A stretch of DNA of 11,228 nt. Source: Alphaproteobacteria bacterium UBA2954. Lineage in GTDB: Bacteria; Pseudomonadota; Alphaproteobacteria; Puniceispirillales; Puniceispirillaceae. Shown here piece by piece: positions 7,179 through 11,228 of this stretch. Location of the stretch: contig DEBO01000062.1 in NCBI GenBank assembly GCA_002348585.1, forward strand, positions 11,196 to 22,423, read 5' to 3'. How positions within the stretch are numbered: the stretch's first letter is position 1; the number at the start of each line of letters is the position of its first letter. The notes below the pieces were generated by a model. It saw only the letters and a program-made list of their open reading frames with translations, ran no database searches and was not told the DNA's origin. Made by a program: the position numbers and the translations under genes.

Positions 7179-8015
7179 ATGCTGATAATTATATCAACAC
7201 CAATAGGTAATTTAGGAGATATCACACAGCGCGCAGCATACATGCTTGCGCAGGCAGATATTATCGCTTGTGAGGATACGCGCCAAACGCGCAAGCTGCT
7301 CAGTCTACTGAGCATTTCATCTTCAGCAGAATTATGGGCCTATCATGATCACAATGGTGCCAAGGTGCGACCAAAGCTGATTAATGTAATGAAAGCAGGC
7401 CAACAAGTTGCCTTAGCCAGTGATGCAGGAACTCCCTTGATTTCAGACCCAGGCTATAAGCTAGTCACAGCATGCCTAGAAAACGACATCCCTGTAACAG
7501 CTGCGCCAGGTCCGACAGCCCCTATCGTAGCCCTTACCCTTTCTGGGCTGCCTAGTGATAGATTTTCATTTCAGGGTTTTGTTCCTCAAAAGAAAAAAGC
7601 AGCCAGAGATGCACTGGAGGAAAGTCACCTTTTAACAATGACGCAGATTTGGTTCGAAACCCCAAAAAGGCTTGCCGCAACCCTCAAAATGATGGCTGGA
7701 ATCTATGGCAATAGATATTGTGTTATTGCGCGTGAGCTTACAAAGCTGCACGAGACACTTTATCGGGGCATGCTAGATGATCTAGCTAAACAGTTTGAGG
7801 GTGCCCCTATTTTAAAAGGTGAGCTGGTATTAATAGTGGACGGTGCAGATAAAAATTCTTCTCAAGTCAGTATTGAAAAAATAAGCGAACTGCTTCGCGC
7901 TCGCATGCACAAGATGAGCTTGCGAGATGCAGTAGGGGAAGTAGAAGATTTGTCCGGGCTGTCCCGCAAACAGATATATCAGATCGCCTTGTCAATAAGT
8001 AAAAGCGGTGCATAG
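7179..8015 (+). CDS. rsmI: RsmI, 16S rRNA (cytidine1402-2'-O)-methyltransferase
   Basis: SAM-dependent tetrapyrrole-methylase-fold enzyme that methylates the 2'-O of C1402 in 16S rRNA, in the decoding centre of the small subunit. Its 278 aa show all family blocks: ISTPIGNLGDITQRA at the N-terminus, ACEDTRQTRKLL, ALASDAGTPLISDPGY, APGPTAPIVALTLSGLP, FQGFVPQKKKAARDAL, WFETPKRL, ARELTKLHETLYRG and KGELVLIVDG. A C-terminal helical HTH-like segment (LSGLSRKQIYQIAL) follows, as in many RsmI proteins. An in-frame TGA at 7170-7172 rules out a longer start. The ribosome site is weak. The expected downstream partner yraN is present only as an apparent remnant. Confidence 0.96.
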   Translation: MLIIISTPIGNLGDITQRAAYMLAQADIIACEDTRQTRKLLSLLSISSSAELWAYHDHNGAKVRPKLINVMKAGQQVALASDAGTPLISDPGYKLVTACLENDIPVTAAPGPTAPIVALTLSGLPSDRFSFQGFVPQKKKAARDALEESHLLTMTQIWFETPKRLAATLKMMAGIYGNRYCVIARELTKLHETLYRGMLDDLAKQFEGAPILKGELVLIVDGADKNSSQVSIEKISELLRARMHKMSLRDAVGEVEDLSGLSRKQIYQIALSISKSGA

Positions 8016-8076
8016 AGCCTGTGTATATCCAAAATATAAAATGAAAGGTAAAGTCTGAATTGCACTATGATACTAA

Positions 8077-8345
8077 TTGTTATGTCCACATAAGCCCAAT
8101 AAATATAGACGCTGCGTAAATAGAGATTGGACAGAATTTGAGTGCCTCATCTCTTTGAACCCTATTATGAAAAACTATGACTAGATGCGCTGGCGTTATA
8201 AAAAACCTTTCGGTGAAATTGAACTCTTAATGAAGAAACAAAAAGGATCTGGTTTCATAAATTCATTTTTGCCTGCATAAAAAGCACCCGACAGAATGGC
8301 GCCTGTTTGAGAACTCCATTTTAAGCCCAGACGGCAGGCCAAAAA
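8077..8345 (+). pseudogene. yraN: Decayed yraN-like (UPF0102 endonuclease-fold) remnant
   Basis: In one reading frame, bases 8101-8280 give pieces that resemble YraN in the right order. KYRRCVNRDW (8101-8130) recalls the N-terminal YRRG..AEW of alphaproteobacterial YraN. KNYD (8170-8181) followed by a TAG stop (8182-8184) recalls KGYRIL. RYKKPFGEIELLMKK (8194-8238) matches the hallmark R.RTPFGEIDLIARR, and a Phe 11 residues past GEIE falls where FVEVK is expected. There the match fades (FINS), and a TAA stop follows (8278-8280). KPRRQAK (8323-8343, same frame) recalls TPRRQAR, but the spacing is off by several residues. No good start codon exists. Location directly after rsmI is where yraN usually lies. 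The comparison is with family motifs from memory; without a search, chance similarity remains possible. Confidence 0.55.
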
Positions 8346-8490
8346 CTAGCATATTCCCCAGTTTTTCCCTTAAGCACTATGCAAATCAAATTAGCAATCA
8401 GTCTTTGGATAAGGTTGTTTATATTTCACCAAATATGTGATCTAACAGAGAAATTCATAGCCAAGATGTAGTTTCAAGACTGCTTGGACC

Positions 8491-8519
8491 TTGGCAACTT
8501 CACAGAGTTGCTGTAAATA
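8491..8519 (+). promoter_or_regulatory. Possible promoter and hairpin upstream of the BON lipoprotein gene
   Basis: TTGGCA (8491-8496, five of six -35 matches) is followed after 17 bases by TAAATA (8514-8519, a weak -10). The same interval holds a perfect hairpin GCAACT-tcacag-AGTTGC (8494-8511), which two G-T pairs can extend. There is no T-run after it, so it is not a standard terminator for rsmI; it could be an operator or chance. Transcription would start about 80 bases before the ATG at 8606. Confidence 0.25.
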
Positions 8520-8605
8520 ATTAGGGATTATATTCTGCAACGCAAACTAGATGAGCATGGCCAGATAACTACGGCTAATGCCATCCTCAGAAAGACCTAA
8601 CACTT

Positions 8606-9199
8606 ATGTTTCAACAGTTTTTGATCCCCGGCTTCATGCTACTTTTGTCATCATTTGCCCTGACAAGCTGTATTGAAACTGCGGTCGGTCTCGGCACCGC
8701 CGCTGTGGCAGCTTCGACTACGGAAAAAGGATTTTCAACGTCTGTTTCAGATACGGTGATTAAAGCCAAACTGACAGATAAATTCATTCAGAACGATGCT
8801 TCTCTTGTTACAGGAGTTGAGAGCTCGGTGAGCAATGGTGCTGTGTTAATGACAGGGAAGTTGGACACCCAAGATCAAAAAATTCTAGCGACGCGTCTAG
8901 CATGGGAAATCAAGGGCGTAAAAGAAGTGATAAATGAGATCCAAATTATCAGCGATAACTCTATAAAAACTACAGCAAAAGATCTGGCTGCCAGTGCGCA
9001 ATTGCGTGCTGCTCTTATTGGTGATCAGGAAATCTCTTCATTAAATTATTCAATTGATGTTATTAACGGCATTGTCTATCTGTCTGGTGTTGCGGCAAAT
9101 GAAAAAGAGCGTGAGCGTGTAATAGCGCATGCTCAAGCGCTGCGTTTTGCTAAAAAGGTGATCAACTACATCATTCTGTCAACTGACAAACGAGACTGA
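8606..9199 (+). CDS. Lipoprotein with two BON domains (DolP/OsmY-like)
   Basis: A 197-aa secreted lipoprotein. The N-terminus has a hydrophobic stretch (residues 5-20) and a lipobox LTSC with C22, followed by Ile, consistent with the outer membrane. A small Gly/Ala-rich segment (VGLGTAAVAAS) precedes the first BON domain at about 46-115 (SVSDTVIKAKLTDKF through VKEVINEIQI). The second BON domain is at about 125-191 (SAQLRAALIGDQEI, then INGIVYLSGVAANEKERERVI, AKKVINYIIL). This layout is that of DolP (YraP) in E. coli, which supports outer-membrane integrity; that role is transferred from the family. In E. coli yraP also lies near yraN and lpoA, so the neighbourhood agrees. The ribosome site is weak. 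gshB follows after 6 bases. Confidence 0.9.
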   Translation: MFQQFLIPGFMLLLSSFALTSCIETAVGLGTAAVAASTTEKGFSTSVSDTVIKAKLTDKFIQNDASLVTGVESSVSNGAVLMTGKLDTQDQKILATRLAWEIKGVKEVINEIQIISDNSIKTTAKDLAASAQLRAALIGDQEISSLNYSIDVINGIVYLSGVAANEKERERVIAHAQALRFAKKVINYIILSTDKRD

Positions 9200-9205
9200 A
9201 ATCAA

Positions 9206-10195
9206 ATGTCTTTACATGTGGCCATTCAGATGGATCCGATCGAAAAACTGGATATCATAGGTGATACAAGTTTTGCGCTCGGGCTGGAAGCCCAAGCAAG
9301 AGGGCATAATTTATGGTATTACACTCCTGATCTGCTGAGCTATGAGGAAGGGCAAATATCTGCTTATGGACAAGCCCTAACATTATTTGATAATTCTGAT
9401 GAGTTCTTTGTGACAGGGGCGCTGGAAAAGCGGCAGTTACTTGATATGGATGTGGTTTTGATGCGTCAAGATCCCCCCTTTGACATGTCGTATATCACCG
9501 CAACTCATCTGTTGGAAATGTTGCCCGCAAAAACCTTAGTGGTAAATAATCCAGCCGAAGTGCGAAATGCACCAGAAAAACTTCTTGTAACCCGATTTGC
9601 CGACCTGATGCCACCCACTGTGATCAGCCGTGATTTGAATGTAATTCGCGCATTCAGAACAAAATACAAGGACATTATTATAAAACCTCTTTATGGGAAT
9701 GGTGGTGCAGGAGTTTTTCGGCTTCAGCCTGACGATCAGAATTTAAATGCCTTGCTTGAAATGTTTTTCTCACAAAACCGCGAACCTATAGTGGCACAGG
9801 CTTTTCTTCCAGAGGTCAGAAAAGGAGATAAAAGAATAATTTTGGTAGATGGCCAGCCTGCGGGAGCTATCAACCGTATCCCACAAGATGGTGAAGCACG
9901 GTCAAACTTGCATGTTGGGGGTACTGCATGTCATGTTGAACTTTCTGAACGTGATTACCAAATCTGTGAGCGAATTGGTCCTGAATTGAGACAGAGGGGA
10001 TTACTTTTTGTGGGTATCGATATTATTGGCGATTTTCTGACAGAAATAAATGTCACATCGCCAACAGGCATAAGGGAAATACATCGTTTCACAGGCATGA
10101 ATTGTGCGACCCAACTTTGGGAAGTCGTTGAAGAAAATCTTGCCAATCATTATACAAATAGCTCAGTGAAGCCAGATAGGAAGCATAATAACTGA
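9206..10195 (+). CDS. gshB: Glutathione synthetase
   Basis: ATP-dependent ligase that joins gamma-glutamylcysteine and glycine in the last step of glutathione synthesis; cytoplasmic. Its 329 aa begin with the family signature MDPIEKLDIIGDTSFALGLEAQARGH and contain LMRQDPPFDMSYITATHLLE. The ATP-grasp domain follows: IIIKPLYGNGGAGVFRL (about 158-174), KGDKRIILVDGQPAGAINRIP, the RSNLHVGGTA loop, and FVGIDIIGDFLTEINVTSPTG with the metal-binding Glu/Asn pair. The start is 6 bases after the BON gene with no strong ribosome site, suggesting co-transcription. The gene for gamma-glutamylcysteine ligase is not in the window. Confidence 0.97.
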   Translation: MSLHVAIQMDPIEKLDIIGDTSFALGLEAQARGHNLWYYTPDLLSYEEGQISAYGQALTLFDNSDEFFVTGALEKRQLLDMDVVLMRQDPPFDMSYITATHLLEMLPAKTLVVNNPAEVRNAPEKLLVTRFADLMPPTVISRDLNVIRAFRTKYKDIIIKPLYGNGGAGVFRLQPDDQNLNALLEMFFSQNREPIVAQAFLPEVRKGDKRIILVDGQPAGAINRIPQDGEARSNLHVGGTACHVELSERDYQICERIGPELRQRGLLFVGIDIIGDFLTEINVTSPTGIREIHRFTGMNCATQLWEVVEENLANHYTNSSVKPDRKHNN

Positions 10196-10369
10196 CCAGC
10201 CACCGCTAAATCAGCTACAATTATAAGGATCCTTATTATTATTATGTTAAAACCACAGGCGAAAAAGCTGTATTTGTCCATCGCCAAAAAAAGCCTGCCA
10301 CTCCACCTTTAAAGCAATGTCTTCATTAGGTTCAGATAAATTAATTTGACATGGGATTATGTTGCAGAA
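10196..10369. other. Convergent gshB/hinT intergenic region with a 14-bp palindrome
   Basis: This 174-base AT-rich gap lies between two converging genes, where a two-way terminator would be expected. It contains the perfect palindrome ATAAGGATCCTTAT (10223-10236) followed by TTATTATTATG. As a hairpin it would have at most a 5-bp stem with a GATC loop, so it would be a weak terminator rightward. Farther right, GGCGA and TCGCC (near 10259-10286) could pair across an 18-base loop, and AAATTAATTT (10338-10347) is another small palindrome. No classical GC-rich stem with a T-run is visible. Confidence 0.35.
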
Positions 10370-10744
10370 TCAGCTAGAGCGTGGGCACATCGGTCCAAGG
10401 GGCTCACCGCCAAGAATATGCATGTGCAGATGGGAGACCTCCTGATGACCGTTCTTTCCTGTATTGGCAATCAGGCGAAATCCTGATTTTGCGACGCCTG
10501 CCTGGCGGGCCACACGACCAAGCGCCGCTACAAATGCAGCCTGTTCTTCTGTTGGGGCATGTGCTGCAAAGTCAGCCATGTCCACATAGGAACCTTTTGG
10601 TATCACAAGAATATGTACAGGGGCTTGTGGTTGAATATCTGAAAAACTGAGTGTGTGTGGGCATTCATCGACTTTATTACAGGGGATTTCACCGCGCAGA
10701 ATGCGAGCAAATATATTTTGATCATCATAGACAGGTCGGCTCAT
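10370..10744 (-). CDS. hinT: HIT-family (histidine triad) nucleotide-binding protein, HinT-like
   Basis: Small cytoplasmic purine nucleoside phosphoramidase of the HIT superfamily. The 124-aa protein has the opening DDQNIFARILRGEIPCNKV, the strand segment PVHILVIPKGSY, RLIANTGKNGHQEVSHLHMHILGG, and the triad H105-x-H107-x-H109. The ATG at 10744-10742 is chosen because AAGGAG (10756-10751) lies 6 bases upstream and family similarity starts here. A longer open frame to 10861 would run into hisE, and its extra 39 residues do not look like HIT. It follows hisE by 34 bases, so it probably shares the his transcript. HIT proteins are often found next to hisE in alphaproteobacteria. The physiological substrate is unknown. 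Confidence 0.95.
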   Translation of the reverse strand: MSRPVYDDQNIFARILRGEIPCNKVDECPHTLSFSDIQPQAPVHILVIPKGSYVDMADFAAHAPTEEQAAFVAALGRVARQAGVAKSGFRLIANTGKNGHQEVSHLHMHILGGEPLGPMCPRSS

Positions 10745-10750
10745 AATTAT

Positions 10751-10756
10751 CTCCTT
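10751..10756 (-). promoter_or_regulatory. Strong Shine-Dalgarno AAGGAG deciding the hinT start
   Basis: AAGGAG on the minus strand sits 6 bases before the ATG at 10744-10742. It is the best ribosome site in the window and settles the 124-aa start over the longer 163-aa open frame. Confidence 0.85.
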
Positions 10757-10778
10757 AAGACTGGAAAGTTTCTGTTTA

Positions 10779-11123
10779 TTAAGGCTGGCGGCTTTGTTTT
10801 TCAACAAGCCCAGAGGTGGCTTGTCTACGATCAAGCTCCTGCCAAACATCCTGTGGATCAATGTCAGCTACCGCCCATACCACAAGGAGATGATATAACA
10901 AATCAGCTGATTCAGCGGTTAAATTGACCTTATTATGATTCAATGCTTCTATTAGGACTTCTGTTGCTTCTTCACATAACTTACGAGCTGGCTTTGCAGG
11001 TGCATTTGCAAACAGCTGTGCCGTATAACTGTCTTCAGGTGACACATCTTTGCGGCTTGCAATAACGTCATAAAGCCTATCAAGGCTATGTTTGAGATCA
11101 ACTTTGTTACTCTGATCTGCCAT
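10779..11123 (-). CDS. hisE: HisE phosphoribosyl-ATP pyrophosphatase
   Basis: Second enzyme of histidine synthesis; converts phosphoribosyl-ATP to phosphoribosyl-AMP plus pyrophosphate in the cytoplasm. Its 114 aa have all family blocks: SLDRLYDVIASRK, DSYTAQLF, KPARKLCEEATEVLIEAL with the metal-binding EExxE, ESADLLYHLLVVW, and the C-terminal DVWQELDRRQATSGLVEK. It is a stand-alone MazG-like HisE, not the HisIE fusion. The ATG at 11123-11121 has AGAGG about 10 bases upstream. An in-frame GTG at 11135-11133 would add four residues (VKRQ) but would touch that ribosome site. It lies 15 bases after hisF and 34 bases before hinT. Confidence 0.95.
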   Translation of the reverse strand: MADQSNKVDLKHSLDRLYDVIASRKDVSPEDSYTAQLFANAPAKPARKLCEEATEVLIEALNHNKVNLTAESADLLYHLLVVWAVADIDPQDVWQELDRRQATSGLVEKQSRQP

Positions 11124-11138
11124 CTGTCTTTTCACCTC

Positions 11139-11228
11139 TCAGCCTTTATCAAAATTCAGTCGGCGCACAGGTACGCCAGCTTCCTCCATTGCTAATTTTG
11201 CATCATCAATTGTAAATTGTCCAAAATG
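11139..11228 (-). CDS. hisF: HisF imidazole glycerol phosphate synthase cyclase subunit (partial, C-terminal 29 residues)
   Basis: Only the last 29 codons and the TGA are inside the window. The peptide HFGQFTIDDAKLAMEEAGVP, then VRRL and a short tail, matches the C-terminus of alphaproteobacterial HisF (typically FHFGE.TI.EAK..M...GIPMRL). Its place just upstream of hisE in the same direction is the usual hisF-hisE order. HisF cyclises with ammonia from HisH to give imidazole glycerol phosphate and AICAR. The call rests on a short fragment plus context. Confidence 0.85.
   Translation of the reverse strand, partial: HFGQFTIDDAKLAMEEAGVPVRRLNFDKG

Larger units (their letters stand above)
8016..8605. 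other. 590-base gap without an intact gene between rsmI and the BON lipoprotein
   Basis: No intact coding region of convincing quality is present on either strand. The stretch holds a small inverted repeat (TTATGT-cc-ACATAA, 8080-8093), the probable yraN remnant (about 8077-8345), an unassigned open stretch at 8260-8442 without a recognisable start, a 6-bp hairpin (8494-8511) and a possible promoter for the BON gene. No U-tract terminator is visible after rsmI. Confidence 0.7.

Noticed and set aside
8182..8184. TAG in the yraN-like frame as a recoded or read-through codon
   Set aside because: A second stop (TAA at 8278-8280), the loss of the EVK motif and the lack of a good start point to decay rather than recoding.
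8260..8442. About 60 open codons in another frame inside the rsmI-BON gap
   Set aside because: No start codon, no ribosome site and no recognisable motif. It is most likely chance openness in the decayed region; I cannot exclude that part of it belongs to a frame-shifted yraN end.
10256..10300. Inverted pieces CAGGC/GCCTG and GGCGA/TCGCC as a terminator for gshB or hinT
   Set aside because: The arms are only 5 bases with long loops, and the rightward reading is followed by A-runs, not T-runs.
10745..10861. 39-residue N-terminal extension of hinT
   Set aside because: The extension overlaps hisE in another frame and has no HIT similarity, and the strong AAGGAG lies right before the internal ATG at 10744.
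10655..10927. Rightward open frame over the hinT/hisE junction
   Set aside because: It is a shadow of two genes with full family motifs on the other strand.

Overview
The window is a stretch of alphaproteobacterial chromosome made mostly of housekeeping genes. It is fairly AT-rich, and the gene content and order (hrcA divergent from rph, then rdgB and hemW; an LpoA/LppC-type lipoprotein divergent from rsmI; a BON lipoprotein followed by gshB; hisF-hisE-hinT) are typical of Alphaproteobacteria. A marine SAR116-like or related lineage is my guess from base composition and gene order. No rRNA marker is present, so the genus cannot be fixed. I see no IS element, phage, CRISPR array or tRNA.

Left part (1-2882): the 5' end of grpE and the complete hrcA both read leftward. 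Between them, in the opposite orientation, sits a two-gene unit (573-1834) that I do not recognise. It encodes an acidic/disordered protein with a very basic Lys-rich tail, coupled through an ATGA overlap to a small protein with two zinc ribbons and one C-terminal membrane helix. No CIRCE operator is visible next to hrcA or grpE.

Middle part (2883-7080): rph, rdgB and hemW form a rightward cluster for RNA 3'-end trimming, nucleotide-pool sanitation and a radical-SAM haem chaperone. The end of hemW overlaps, tail to tail, the leftward gene for an LpoA/LppC-like periplasmic-binding-fold lipoprotein.

Right part (7081-10195): rsmI (16S rRNA C1402 2'-O-methyltransferase) is followed by about 590 bases without an intact gene. 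This is where many alphaproteobacteria carry yraN, and the gap contains what looks like a decayed yraN with in-frame stops. A two-BON-domain lipoprotein and glutathione synthetase (gshB), 6 bases apart, follow.

End (10196-11228): a leftward hisF (partial)-hisE-hinT cluster faces gshB. Most genes are well supported by family motifs. The main open questions are the 573-1834 gene pair, the yraN remnant, and the short palindromes in the intergenic regions.
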